A DNA stretch of 64,000 nt, taken from Humibacillus xanthopallidus (GTDB lineage: Bacteria > Actinomycetota > Actinomycetes > Actinomycetales > Dermatophilaceae). The notes below the pieces were generated by a model, which searched no databases, was not told where the DNA came from, and saw nothing but the letters and a program-made list of their open reading frames with translations. Below are positions 25,269 to 33,794 of the stretch, piece by piece. The stretch lies in contig NZ_VFPM01000004.1 in assembly GCF_006716675.1 (NCBI RefSeq), positions 124,001 through 188,000 on the forward strand, read 5' to 3'. Both the position numbers and the translations under genes were made by a program. Every line of letters begins with the position of its first letter. Positions within the stretch are counted from its first letter, which is position 1.

Positions 25269-26762
25269 ATGTCCGACAGCACGGTTGTCACCGATGCCGC
25301 CCGCGCCATGGCGCGCAGCCCGATCACGAAGGTCGTCGGCTTCCTCATCTGCGTCGAGCTCGCCAGCGGCGTGCTGCAGGGCTACTACACGCCGATCTTC
25401 ACCGACATCGCCCGGCACCTGTCGATCAAGGACGCCGACGTCAACTGGTTCGAGGCCGCCCAGCTCATCGTCTCGGCTCTCGTCGTGCCGCTGCTCGCGC
25501 GGCTCGGCGACCTCATCGGGCACCGCAAGGTGCTGCTGCTGTCGACCGTCGTCACGGCGGCCGCGTCGTGGGGCGTCGCGTTCGCGCCGAGCTTCGGGCT
25601 CTTCCTCGTCGCCTGGGCGCTCCAGGGCTTCTACGTCGTGTGGCTGCCGATGGAGGTGGCGATCATCCACCGCCGCACCGGTGGCTCGGAGTCGCGGGTG
25701 CGCGGGGCGGCCGGTCTGCTCGTCGCGGGCCTCGAGATCGGCGTCATCGTCGGCGCCCTGGCGAGCGGTGCCCTCGCCGAGTCCCTCGGCATGACAGCGT
25801 TGCTCGCGGTGCCGGCCGTCGTTGTCACGTTGGCCCTCGTCGCGATCTGGTTCGGTGTCGAGGAGTCGCCCGTGCTGGCTCACGGCCGCGTCGACTGGCA
25901 AGGCTTCACGCTCATCACCCTCGCGCTCGGCCTCGTCATGGCCGGGCTCGTCGTGCTGCGGATCGTCGGGCCCGCGAGCGCCTGGCCATGGCTGCTCGTC
26001 CTCGCGGGCGTCGCCACCCTCGTGCCGTTCGCGCGGGTCGAGCTCGCGCACCCGGAGCCGCTCGTCGACCTGCGGGTGCTGGGTGCGCCGGGGCAGTGGC
26101 CCGTCCAGGCGACCGCGTTCCTCTTCGGGGTGTCGGTGCTCGGTGCGCAGATCCCGCTGTCGACCTTCGCGCGCACCGACCCGGAGGTGACGGGCTACGG
26201 CCTCGGCGCCTCGGCGGGGCGCGTCTCGATCATCATCGGCGGCTACGTGCTCTCTCTCGCGGTCGGGGCCCTGCTGCTCCACGTCGTCGGTCGTCGCATC
26301 GGCACCCGGGCCGCGATGGTCGGGGCCGCGGTGCTCGTCGGAGTCGGCTACCTGCTCTTCCTGCCCTTCCACGACACGCTCGCGCAGACGATGACCAACA
26401 TGGTGATCGCCGGACTGGGCTCGGGGGCGCTCGTGGCCGGGCTGCCGACCGCCGCGGCGGCAGCGGCGCCGCCGACGCACACGGGGCTGACGACCGGCAT
26501 GACGAACACGACGAAGACGATCGGTGGGGCCTTCGCCTCGAGCGTCTTCGCCATCGCGCTCGCCTCCACCGGCAGCGTCGATGCCGAGGCCACGGCTCAC
26601 GCGTCGCTGACGGGCTACCTCACGGTCTGGGCGATCTGCGGCGTCACGGCCCTCGTGGCCGCAGTGTTCCTCGCTGTCGTGCGCCCGCGGGGTGGTCCTC
26701 TGACCGGGCTGTCCGAGACGCCCGGGTTGCCGGAGATTCCGATGCCGCCCGTGGGAGCGTAG
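25269..26762 (+). CDS. MFS transporter, drug-efflux (DHA) type
   Basis: The protein has 497 residues with about 14 hydrophobic helices. The loop 2-3 motif is LLARLGDLIGHRKVLLLSTV, and the C motif-like GLLVAGLEIGVIVGALASGALAE in helix 5 is found in antiporters. AGAAGGATCC precedes ATG 25269; an upstream TTG is less likely. It is probably co-transcribed with the peptidase before it and the nuclease-fold gene after it (5 bases). The substrate is unknown. Confidence 0.83.
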   Translation: MSDSTVVTDAARAMARSPITKVVGFLICVELASGVLQGYYTPIFTDIARHLSIKDADVNWFEAAQLIVSALVVPLLARLGDLIGHRKVLLLSTVVTAAASWGVAFAPSFGLFLVAWALQGFYVVWLPMEVAIIHRRTGGSESRVRGAAGLLVAGLEIGVIVGALASGALAESLGMTALLAVPAVVVTLALVAIWFGVEESPVLAHGRVDWQGFTLITLALGLVMAGLVVLRIVGPASAWPWLLVLAGVATLVPFARVELAHPEPLVDLRVLGAPGQWPVQATAFLFGVSVLGAQIPLSTFARTDPEVTGYGLGASAGRVSIIIGGYVLSLAVGALLLHVVGRRIGTRAAMVGAAVLVGVGYLLFLPFHDTLAQTMTNMVIAGLGSGALVAGLPTAAAAAAPPTHTGLTTGMTNTTKTIGGAFASSVFAIALASTGSVDAEATAHASLTGYLTVWAICGVTALVAAVFLAVVRPRGGPLTGLSETPGLPEIPMPPVGA

Positions 26763-26767
26763 GGGTC

Positions 26768-27895
26768 ATGCGCATCGCCTCCTACAACGTCGAGAACCTC
26801 TTCGACCGGGCCAAGGTCCTCTCCTCGTCGGAGTGGAGCGATGCGAGGCCCTTGCTCGATGCCTACACCGAGCTGACGAAGCTGCTCCAGCAGCAGGTCT
26901 ACGCGGCCGCTGACAAGACGGCCATCCTGCGCCTTCTCGACACGCTCGGCCTCACGGCGTCGGACGAGACGGCCCTCTTCCTCCTGCGTCAGAACCGCGG
27001 CCGCCTGCTGCGCCGGTCGGCGAACGGCACGGTGACGGTGGTCGCCGACGGACGCGGCGACTGGATCGGCTGGCTCGAGATGAAGCGGACGACGGTCACC
27101 GACCTCGCCGTGCGGCATACCGCCCAGGTCGTGCACGACGTCGGGGCCGACGTGCTCGGCGTCGTCGAGGCTGAGGACCGCTGGGCCCTGCGGCACTTCA
27201 ACGCCGACCAGCTCGCCCCGCTCGGCGGGCGCATCTACGGACACGTCATGCTCATCGACGGCAACGACGAGCGCGGCATCGACGTCGGCCTGCTCACCCG
27301 CGGCGACCTGCCGATCGGGTGCATCACGAGCCACGTCGACGACGCCGACCTGGCGGGCCCGGTCTTCAGCCGCGACTGCGCCGAGTTCGAGATCGCGCTC
27401 GGCGACGGCCGCACCCTCGTCGTCATGGTCAACCACTTCAAGTCCAAGGGCTACGGTGGGCGTGAGGCGACCGCCCGGCGCAAGCGCCAGGCCCAGCGGG
27501 TGCGCGAGATCTACGAGCAGCGGCGCGCCGACGGCTTCGACCTCGTCGCTGTGGTCGGCGACCTCAACGACCACCCGACGAGCTCGGCACTCGCTCCGCT
27601 GCTGGGGTCCGGTGGGACGGGTGTCGCCGCGAAGCCGAGCGACCTGCGCGACGTGTCCACGTTCTCGGGGTTCGACGACCTCGGCCGGCCCGGCACCTAC
27701 GGCACGGCGGCCAAGACCAACAAGATCGACTACATCCTCTGCTCGCCCGCCCTGTTCGCGACGATCACGGCTGCGGGAGTGCATCGGGCGGGGGTGTGGA
27801 CAGCCTCCGGTAAGTGGGAGATGTATCCCACCCTGAAGCGTGAGCAGGATGCCGCCTCCGACCATGCGGCCATCTGGGCCGACCTCGACCTCTAG
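26768..27895 (+). CDS. Endonuclease/exonuclease/phosphatase-fold protein
   Basis: The protein has 375 residues. The fold markers are present in order: MRIASYNVENLFD, the metal Glu in VLGVVEAEDRWAL, VVMVNHFKSKG, the catalytic VAVVGDLNDHPTS, and the final SDHAAIWADLDL histidine. It could be a phosphodiesterase, lipid phosphatase or DNase; nothing distinguishes these. There is no signal peptide. An insertion of about 60 residues after the first strand (SSSEWSDARPLLDAYTEL and on) is typical of a subgroup annotated only as EEP-family. Its stop overlaps the convergent TetR gene by 4 bases. Confidence 0.82.
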   Translation: MRIASYNVENLFDRAKVLSSSEWSDARPLLDAYTELTKLLQQQVYAAADKTAILRLLDTLGLTASDETALFLLRQNRGRLLRRSANGTVTVVADGRGDWIGWLEMKRTTVTDLAVRHTAQVVHDVGADVLGVVEAEDRWALRHFNADQLAPLGGRIYGHVMLIDGNDERGIDVGLLTRGDLPIGCITSHVDDADLAGPVFSRDCAEFEIALGDGRTLVVMVNHFKSKGYGGREATARRKRQAQRVREIYEQRRADGFDLVAVVGDLNDHPTSSALAPLLGSGGTGVAAKPSDLRDVSTFSGFDDLGRPGTYGTAAKTNKIDYILCSPALFATITAAGVHRAGVWTASGKWEMYPTLKREQDAASDHAAIWADLDL

Positions 27896-28596
27896 AGGCC
27901 AGGGCCGGGCAGCTCAGCGGTCTCGCCAGCGGACGTCCGAGACGGCGGCGGCGGGAGGAGGGAGTCCTCGAGGGTGCGCCGGACCCACGCGGCATACCGT
28001 TGGTGGTCCCAAGCGAGCTCGTCGACGAGCAGCCGGTGCACGTCGGGACCGGTGAGGGTCCACACGGTGGCTGCCGCCTCCTCCACTGAGAGTCCTTCTC
28101 GCAGTGGGCCGTTGGCGGCGAGCCAGGTCACGAACTGGGTGAGGTTCGCGAGTCGGGTGTCGTGCATCTCGCGGCGCTTCTCGGCGACCGCCTCGTCGAC
28201 GAGCGCCGCCGAGCGCATGACGTCGTCGATCGGCCGCGCGCTGGCGGTGCGCCGGCTGATGTCGGCCGCGAACATCTCGATCTGTCGACGCTGGTCCTTC
28301 TCTGCGCGGACGGCTTGGGGGCCGTGCTGTTCGAGGACCACAGGGCTGTCGAGCTCGCCGGTGACGGAGAAGTTGAGCACCTCGACGAGCAGGCCGCGCT
28401 TCGTCGCGAAGAGCACGTAGACGAGGTCCTCGCTGACGCCCGCGTCGGCCGCGATGGAGGCCACCGACGTGCGGGGGTAGCCGTCGGCGACGAAGCGACG
28501 GTGCGCTGCCCGCAGGATCGCCACGCGGTTGGCGCGGGCACGCTCCTCGCGAAGTCGGGAGCGGTAGGGGCGTCGGCTCTTGACAGGTTCGCTCAT
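27892..28596 (-). CDS. TetR-family transcriptional regulator
   Basis: The protein has 234 residues. The amino-terminal helix-turn-helix reads NRVAILRAAHRRFVADGYPRTSVASIAADAGVSEDLVYVLFATKRGLLVEV, followed by an all-helical ligand domain and a Pro-rich tail. It is divergent from the methyltransferase gene, and a perfect 17-bp palindrome lies between them, so it probably represses that gene and itself. The ligand is unknown. Confidence 0.85.
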   Translation of the reverse strand: MSEPVKSRRPYRSRLREERARANRVAILRAAHRRFVADGYPRTSVASIAADAGVSEDLVYVLFATKRGLLVEVLNFSVTGELDSPVVLEQHGPQAVRAEKDQRRQIEMFAADISRRTASARPIDDVMRSAALVDEAVAEKRREMHDTRLANLTQFVTWLAANGPLREGLSVEEAAATVWTLTGPDVHRLLVDELAWDHQRYAAWVRRTLEDSLLPPPPSRTSAGETAELPGPGL

Positions 28597-28621
28597 CGAG
28601 GATCACTCTAGCGAGTATTCA

Positions 28622-28638
28622 TTCGGGTAATACCCGAA
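28622..28638. promoter_or_regulatory. Predicted TetR operator
   Basis: TTCGGGTAATACCCGAA is a perfect 17-bp palindrome centred on one A, in the 60-base divergent gap between the TetR gene (start 28596) and the methyltransferase gene (start 28657). It ends 18 bases before the latter's ATG, and is much richer in A/T than its surroundings. Confidence 0.65.
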
Positions 28639-28656
28639 CCAAATGAAGGAGGGGTC

Positions 28657-29256
28657 ATGAGCACGGGCTACGCACTGGCATACCGTCTGGGGATCACCCC
28701 GTGGGAGCGTGCCGGAGAAGTCGCGAGGGCAGGATTCGAGGCGCTGCTCGAGCGCGAGGAGGCGGAGCGGTCTCGCCCACTGGGCCGGGCGCTCGACCTG
28801 GGCTGTGGCCGGGGTCAGCACACGCACGAGCTCGCGGCCCGGGGCTGGGAGGCGGTCGGCGTCGACAACATTCCTCGGGCCGTCGAGGCCGCGCGGAGTA
28901 CGGGCAGCTCGGGCGCCACCTTTGTCGTCGGGGACGTCACCCAGCTCTCGGAGGCCGCACTCGGCACCTTCGACTTCTTCCTCGACGTCGGTTGCTTCCA
29001 CGGCCTCGACGCCGACGCGCGCCGCGAGCAGGGCGCGGGCGTGACCGCCATCGCCCGCCCGAACGCCACGCTGCTCATGCTCGCCTTCCAGCCCACCCCG
29101 CTGCCGCTCGTGCCGGACGGGGTCTCGCAGGCGGACGTCGAGGCGGCCTTCCCGGGGTGGCAGCTGCTCTCCGTCGAGCCGGCCGACACCTCGGGCATGC
29201 CCGGGCCGCTGAAGAGGACGACGCCACACTGGTACCGCCTGCGCAAGTCCCTCTGA
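28657..29256 (+). CDS. Class I SAM-dependent methyltransferase
   Basis: The protein has 199 residues. Motif I is ALDLGCGRGQHTHELAARGW, motif II the acidic VGVDNIPRAVEAAR, and a later GDVTQL. This is the Methyltransf_25/11 type. GAAGGAGGGG stands directly before ATG 28657. The substrate is unknown. Expression is probably under the divergent TetR protein, which suggests a response to a small molecule, possibly by methylating it (inference). Confidence 0.83.
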   Translation: MSTGYALAYRLGITPWERAGEVARAGFEALLEREEAERSRPLGRALDLGCGRGQHTHELAARGWEAVGVDNIPRAVEAARSTGSSGATFVVGDVTQLSEAALGTFDFFLDVGCFHGLDADARREQGAGVTAIARPNATLLMLAFQPTPLPLVPDGVSQADVEAAFPGWQLLSVEPADTSGMPGPLKRTTPHWYRLRKSL

Positions 29257-29267
29257 ACCACTCCGAT

Positions 29268-29458
29268 GAGTCGAGTGCCCACTTCCCGACGCGGACTCTG
29301 AGTCGAGTGCTCAGTTACCGACGCTTTGGCCGCGCGAGGGCCGGAGGAAAGTGGGCACTCGACAGGGAGAGGGCGGAGGACAGTGGGCACTCGACGGGAG
29401 GATGAGTCGAGTGCCCATTTCCCGACGTTGGTCGCCAGTCGAGTGCCCATTTCCCGGC
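29268..29458. repeat. Six-copy 19-nt repeat at 32-nt period in a convergent gap
   Basis: The unit is GTCGAGTGCCCAYTTCCCG. Forward copies start at 29270, 29302 (degenerate), 29406 and 29438; inverted copies occupy 29346-29363 and 29378-29395. Within each pair the spacing is exactly 32 bases. Copies 1-2 can pair with copies 4-3 as one long interrupted hairpin with the same register, and copies 3-4 can equally pair with 6-5, so two exclusive folds exist. The gap lies between the convergent ends of the methyltransferase and DUF2786 genes and holds nothing else I can see. Confidence 0.8.
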
Positions 29459-29460
29459 CG

Positions 29461-30822
29461 TCAGTGCGTGATGGCGGGGCCAGCTCCGAGCTCGGCGCGG
29501 TCGGCGGCCGCGCGCCCCGAATGCCACCCCTCGGCGTCGCGGACCGCGCCCACGGAGTGGGTCTGCAGCTCGGGGAACCACGTGCTCACGGCGTCGTCGA
29601 CCTCCTCGGCCCGCGCCTCGAGCAGCGGCACGAGCTCTCGTCCCGATGAGCGCGCGTTCTCCGAGGCGGCCGCCTCCTCCGCCGCCGTCACCTCGCGCAG
29701 GCGCTCCCCGATGCGGGACGCGTAGGCGGTGAGGAACGACTGCCGAAAGGCCCGGGTACGGCTCCCGCCGTGCCGGTCGGTGCGCGATCCAGCCGAGGTG
29801 AGCGTGCGCGTCGCCTGGACGAGCAGCGAGGTGAAGAGCACCTCGACACCGTCGAGGTCGGACTCGAAGCCGACGACCGTGCCGAAGCCGAGCTCTCGGC
29901 TCCAGACCATGCGGCACCGGTTGGCGGAGGCGACGGCGTTGAGGAGCATGGCCTTGGGCCCGTCGTAGGGGTTGTCGATGCCGATGCGGCGGCCCTCGGG
30001 CGCGGTGGGGTCGCGATGGCGTGCCGCTCCAGAGGCCGCGAGCAGCGCCGCGTCGATGCTGTGCCGCGCCATGAGGGACTGGGCGCCGGCCGTGAAGGTC
30101 TCGGCCTCGGCCTCGAAGGTCGTCGACTCGGCCTTGGCGAGGAGCATCCGGACCTTGCTGAGGATGCGCTCGTCGACGGCGGGCCGGTCATCGGTTCCGC
30201 CGCCGGCGGAGGATGGCGCGACGGCGGTGCCGGGCACCGGGGTGAGCAACTCGAGCACCGGCAGGCGCGTGATGAGGTGCAGCACGGTGAGCGTGCGCGA
30301 CATGAGGGTGAACCAGTCGACACCCCGTTCCCGCTGGGCGTCGAGCAAGGTTGCCGAGCGGTCCCACCACGGGTCCGCTCCGAGCTCGCTGAGCTGTGCC
30401 CACCAGCGCCGGTCGACGGTGGCAGGCGCGTAGCGGCTCAGCTCGTGGGTCATGACGTCGACGACGAGCGCCTGCTCCGCGACACCGAGCCGACGGCCCG
30501 CGAGCCGGTGCACGTCGCTCGGCTGCCAGCCGTGCTGCCAGGCGGCGGTCGTCGCGGCCGTCAAGGAGTCGAGCAGGGTCATGACCACGTCGCGCCGGGT
30601 CGTCGGTGACGCGCACCGGCCCGCCAGCGTCACCGCCGCGTCGTCGACGAGGGCGTCCATGCCGACGTCGAGGGCGTGGAGGGCCTGGGTGATGAGCGTC
30701 GCCACCGCCGCGTGCTCGTCCGCGCCGTCCGTGCCGTGCGCGCTCGCGGCGCGCCAGCCCGGACTGGGGCGGTGCGCTGAAGCCGCCCTCGCCCGTCGTC
30801 GCGCCCGCTTGTCCTTGCCCAT
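29461..30822 (-). CDS. DUF2786 domain protein
   Basis: The protein has 453 residues. A basic amino terminus (GKDKRARRRARAASAHR) precedes a long helical region with two tryptophan-rich blocks (WQHGWQPSDVHRLAGRRLG, RRWWAQL). The DUF2786 motif KVRMLLAKAESTTFEAEAETFTAGAQSLMARHSID starts about halfway. The second half, with AMLLNAVASANRCRMVWSREL and TRAFRQSFLTAYASRIGERL, is the usual companion region. I chose ATG 30822, since upstream ATGs give a low-complexity lead. The function is unknown; the domain also occurs in phage and plasmid proteins, but this gene's base composition matches its neighbours. Confidence 0.75.
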   Translation of the reverse strand: MGKDKRARRRARAASAHRPSPGWRAASAHGTDGADEHAAVATLITQALHALDVGMDALVDDAAVTLAGRCASPTTRRDVVMTLLDSLTAATTAAWQHGWQPSDVHRLAGRRLGVAEQALVVDVMTHELSRYAPATVDRRWWAQLSELGADPWWDRSATLLDAQRERGVDWFTLMSRTLTVLHLITRLPVLELLTPVPGTAVAPSSAGGGTDDRPAVDERILSKVRMLLAKAESTTFEAEAETFTAGAQSLMARHSIDAALLAASGAARHRDPTAPEGRRIGIDNPYDGPKAMLLNAVASANRCRMVWSRELGFGTVVGFESDLDGVEVLFTSLLVQATRTLTSAGSRTDRHGGSRTRAFRQSFLTAYASRIGERLREVTAAEEAAASENARSSGRELVPLLEARAEEVDDAVSTWFPELQTHSVGAVRDAEGWHSGRAAADRAELGAGPAITH

Positions 30823-30917
30823 CGAGCCCCCGCCTTCCCGTCGCTGAGCGCTCATGCTGCCACCCGCTCCTGCCGCGCCGTCGGGTCCGACCGTGGGGCT
30901 GTGCACAACCGGGTCGT

Positions 30918-31709
30918 ATGTTGGTCTCCGTGGGGCGCGCGAGGATCACCGTCAGCGGCACACCCGTGGGCGAGGTCGACCTCGCCGTCGTCACCCCGCA
31001 CGGCAGCCGCCGCAGCCAGCAGCTGCCCCTCCTGCTCGCCCACGACGGGCCGGAGTACGCCCGGCGCGCGCACCTGCTCCGGGTCCTGCACGACGCGCAC
31101 CTGAGTGGCCGGCTCCCGCCCATGCGCGTGGCGCTGCTCCGCCCGGGCCCGCGCAACGCACGGTATGCCGCCAACCCCCACTACGCCGAAGCGCTCACCG
31201 AGCACGTGGTGCCGAGGGTGCTCACGGCATACCGGACGGCGGGTCGGCCGACCATCATGGGAGCGAGCCTCGGCGCGCTCGCCGCGCTGCAGGCAGAGTG
31301 GCTGCGGCCCGGGACCTTCGCCGGCCTCTTCCTGCAGTCGGGGTCCTTCTTCCGCAAGCGGCTCGACGGCGAGGAGAGCTTCGAGCACTGGCACCGGGTC
31401 ACCTCGTTCGTCACCCAGGTGGGGCGAGCCCGGCGGAGGCGCACGGATGCCCGCATCACGCTGACGTGCGGGTCGGCCGAGGGCAACCTGCGCAACAACG
31501 AGCTCATGGCCCGCACCCTCGAGCGGCAGGGCCACGACGTCGACCTCGCCGTCGTGCCCGGGCGCCACGACTGGCCCTCGTGGCACCGGTCCTTCGACCC
31601 CCATCTCATCGACCTGCTCGCGGTGACGACACGGTCGCCCGTCACAGCCGCGACAGATGACGCGCTTCCTGCAAGGATCGCACTCGTCGAACGCGCCACC
31701 GGACCCTAG
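30918..31709 (+). CDS. Alpha/beta-hydrolase esterase (Fes/esterase-D-like)
   Basis: The protein has 263 residues. The putative oxyanion region is LPLLLAHDGPEYARR, the nucleophile elbow is TIMGASLGALAAL, and the histidine region is VVPGRHDWPSWHRSF, matching the enterochelin-esterase-like (COG2382) group. There is no signal peptide. It is followed after 10 bases by an ATP-grasp ligase gene, and the two probably form an operon making or trimming an ester- or amide-linked small molecule (inference). The tail past about residue 240 is low-complexity. Confidence 0.8.
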   Translation: MLVSVGRARITVSGTPVGEVDLAVVTPHGSRRSQQLPLLLAHDGPEYARRAHLLRVLHDAHLSGRLPPMRVALLRPGPRNARYAANPHYAEALTEHVVPRVLTAYRTAGRPTIMGASLGALAALQAEWLRPGTFAGLFLQSGSFFRKRLDGEESFEHWHRVTSFVTQVGRARRRRTDARITLTCGSAEGNLRNNELMARTLERQGHDVDLAVVPGRHDWPSWHRSFDPHLIDLLAVTTRSPVTAATDDALPARIALVERATGP

Positions 31710-31719
31710 GAGCCCAACG

Positions 31720-32997
31720 ATGACCGAGAACGCTCAACAGCCGTCGGCCGCGACGAACCGCACGCACCTCGTGGGGCTCCTGCTCGGAGCCGAGGAGGAC
31801 TGGCCGACGGCCTTCGAGGAGCTGCTGGCGCTCGTCGGGCCGATCACCACCGACGACGGAGTGACCCACGAGCTGACGAGCGAGCGCCTCACGATCGAGC
31901 CGTTCGACCTGCGCCAGCCGGTGCGCACCGGCCTCGTCATCGACCGCCTCGCCTACTGGTACTACCACCCGCGCGAGTGGCTCAAGAAGGCCGCGCTGAT
32001 GAACGACACCTACCTGCTCAACAGCCCGTTCACCTTCCAGTCGATGGAGAAGCACAGCGCGTACGTCGCCCTGATGCGGCTCGGGCTCAAGGTCCCCGAG
32101 ACGTGGCTCGTGCCCTACAAGCACCCCGTCGACAACGTGCGCTGGGCCTACACGTCAGCGAAGTACAACCAGCCGTTCGACCTCAAGAAGATCGCCAACG
32201 ACCTCGGCTACCCGATGTACATGAAGCCCTTCGACGGCGGGGGCTGGCGCGGGGTCTCGCGCATCAACAACGAGGCCGACCTCATCAAGGCCTACGACGA
32301 GTCGGGCGAGATGCTCATGCACCTCCAGTCGACCGTCGACTACGAGCACTTCGCGCGAGCCCTCTCGATCGGCCCCGAGACCATGGTCATGGACTTCCGT
32401 CCCGACCAGCCGATGCACAACAGGTATGCCGTGTCGCACGACTTCCTGTCACCGTCGGCAGGCAAGCAGACCGCAGCGATCAGCCGCATCGTCAACGCGA
32501 TGTTCGGGTGGGAGTTCAACTCCTGCGAGATGCTCGTCGCCGGCGACGACGTCTATCCCATCGACTACGCGAACGCCTGCCCCGATGTCGCCGTGACGTC
32601 GCTGCACTACTACTTCCCCTGGGCCATCAAGGCGCTCGTGCGGTGGTCGGCCTACTGCCTCGTGACCGGCCGCCTCGGGCCGATGGACCTCGAGATGCGA
32701 CGCTACTTCGACGTGGCGGACCGCACCGACCTCGACGACGCGCAGAAGCTCGACGCCTACCTCGCCATCGCCGATGAGTACTTCGAGACCGACGCCTACT
32801 GGGCCTGGTGCGAGCGCTACCTGCCGCACCTCGACGCGGCCGTGCTCGAGTGGGTGCAGTCCGACGCCTTCCGGCGCATCCTGCGCTCGACCGTCCAGGC
32901 GACCTACCCGGCCCACGAGCAGGACCAGTTCATGGCGCACTTCTCCGGCCTCATCGGGCTCTGGGTGTCGGACGAGAAGTCGCGTCTCGGGGTCTGA
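31720..32997 (+). CDS. ATP-grasp ligase-like protein
   Basis: The protein has 425 residues. ATP-grasp markers are the nucleotide-binding lysine and glycine loop in YPMYMKPFDGGGWRGVSRIN, the SGEMLMHLQ strand, and the metal-binding DDVYPIDYANACPD. TAGGAG precedes ATG 31720, which is in frame with and preferred over an upstream start inside the esterase gene. Family members join a carboxylate to an amine or thiol using ATP. The DNPF-like tyrosine- and tryptophan-rich region (LAYWYYHPREWLKKAALMND) suggests a distinct subgroup. The substrate is unknown. Pairing with the esterase is the main clue. Confidence 0.78.
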   Translation: MTENAQQPSAATNRTHLVGLLLGAEEDWPTAFEELLALVGPITTDDGVTHELTSERLTIEPFDLRQPVRTGLVIDRLAYWYYHPREWLKKAALMNDTYLLNSPFTFQSMEKHSAYVALMRLGLKVPETWLVPYKHPVDNVRWAYTSAKYNQPFDLKKIANDLGYPMYMKPFDGGGWRGVSRINNEADLIKAYDESGEMLMHLQSTVDYEHFARALSIGPETMVMDFRPDQPMHNRYAVSHDFLSPSAGKQTAAISRIVNAMFGWEFNSCEMLVAGDDVYPIDYANACPDVAVTSLHYYFPWAIKALVRWSAYCLVTGRLGPMDLEMRRYFDVADRTDLDDAQKLDAYLAIADEYFETDAYWAWCERYLPHLDAAVLEWVQSDAFRRILRSTVQATYPAHEQDQFMAHFSGLIGLWVSDEKSRLGV

Positions 32998-33038
32998 CGG
33001 CAGTGGGAGCGGCGGGTCAGCCGCCGCTCCCACTGCCG
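32998..33038. terminator. Bidirectional terminator that also encodes the tail of the DUF1345 protein
   Basis: A perfect 18-bp stem (32998-33015 with 33021-33038) and 5-nt loop begin right after the ATP-grasp stop (32995-32997). The convergent DUF1345 gene ends at 33017, so its last codons (GIGSGSGG) and stop lie inside the hairpin. Confidence 0.85.
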
Positions 33039-33658
33039 ATCCCGGCCACGAGGTTGATCGTCGCCGCGATGACGATCGTGCCGTAGAGGTAGGCGAGCAT
33101 CGCGTGCCCGAGCACCACCTTGCGCACCGCGGTCGTCTTGAGATCGGTGTCGGAGACCTGGTAGGCCATGCCGAGGTTGAAGGAGAAGTAGGCGAAGTCG
33201 GAGAAGGCCGGGTCCTCGTCCTGGTTGAAGTCGATCGGCGGCGTCGGGCTGGCGTAGTAGACGCGGGCGTAGCGCAGGACGTAGAGCGTATGGACACAGA
33301 GCCACCCGACGGCCACGGCTGCCACGCCGATCAGTGAGTCGATGACCTGTTCCGTGCCGCGCGACTGGCCTCCGATGAGGAGGATGGCGACCCCGGCGAG
33401 GCTGGCGAGCCCCACGATGATGACGACGACGTCATACCACTTGGCGTCGCCGTCCCGGCCGGCGACCTTCGCCCGGGTGTCCTCGGCGCTGTGGCCGAGC
33501 ACGTGCACGAGGAGGGGCACGGCGAAGGCGAGCCCGCCGACGACGAAACCGACGAGGGCGCGGGCCAGCGTGGGGGTCGTCGGCTCCATGGGCAGGAAGA
33601 GGCCGGCGAGCACGCCCAGGACGCTTGCGGCCAGGAGCCTCCGGCGGATGGTGAGCAC
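33017..33658 (-). CDS. DUF1345 membrane protein
   Basis: The protein has 213 residues, the usual size for DUF1345. It has five hydrophobic segments, and the conserved FAYFSFNLGMAYQVSDTDLKTTAVRKVVLGHAMLAYLYGTIVIAATINL block matches the family. The GTG at 33658 begins LTIRRRLLAASVLG, the natural first helix; upstream codons add only Pro/Ala-rich sequence. The function is not established. It converges on the ATP-grasp gene and its end is shaped by the shared terminator. Confidence 0.8.
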   Translation of the reverse strand: MLTIRRRLLAASVLGVLAGLFLPMEPTTPTLARALVGFVVGGLAFAVPLLVHVLGHSAEDTRAKVAGRDGDAKWYDVVVIIVGLASLAGVAILLIGGQSRGTEQVIDSLIGVAAVAVGWLCVHTLYVLRYARVYYASPTPPIDFNQDEDPAFSDFAYFSFNLGMAYQVSDTDLKTTAVRKVVLGHAMLAYLYGTIVIAATINLVAGIGSGSGG

Positions 33659-33794
33659 GGGCGAAGCGTACTCGCGCAGCGCTGGAGGAGGCTGGGAGCC
33701 GAGCCGTGGTGGGGCTCGTGGCGCCGTGGGTATGTCTTCCACTGGTCGCCCGACGGCCGCGTTCCCCTCACGCCTCGAGCCCTAGGATCCCTCC

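Noticed and set aside
28677..28683. Further octamer-like words (for example TGGCATAC at 28676 or GTATGCGG near 60155)
   Set aside because: They differ from the nonamer core by a base and were not counted; they are at the level expected by chance.
29268..29458. CRISPR array
   Set aside because: Units are 19 nt with about 13-nt gaps, are in both orientations, and no cas genes are present.
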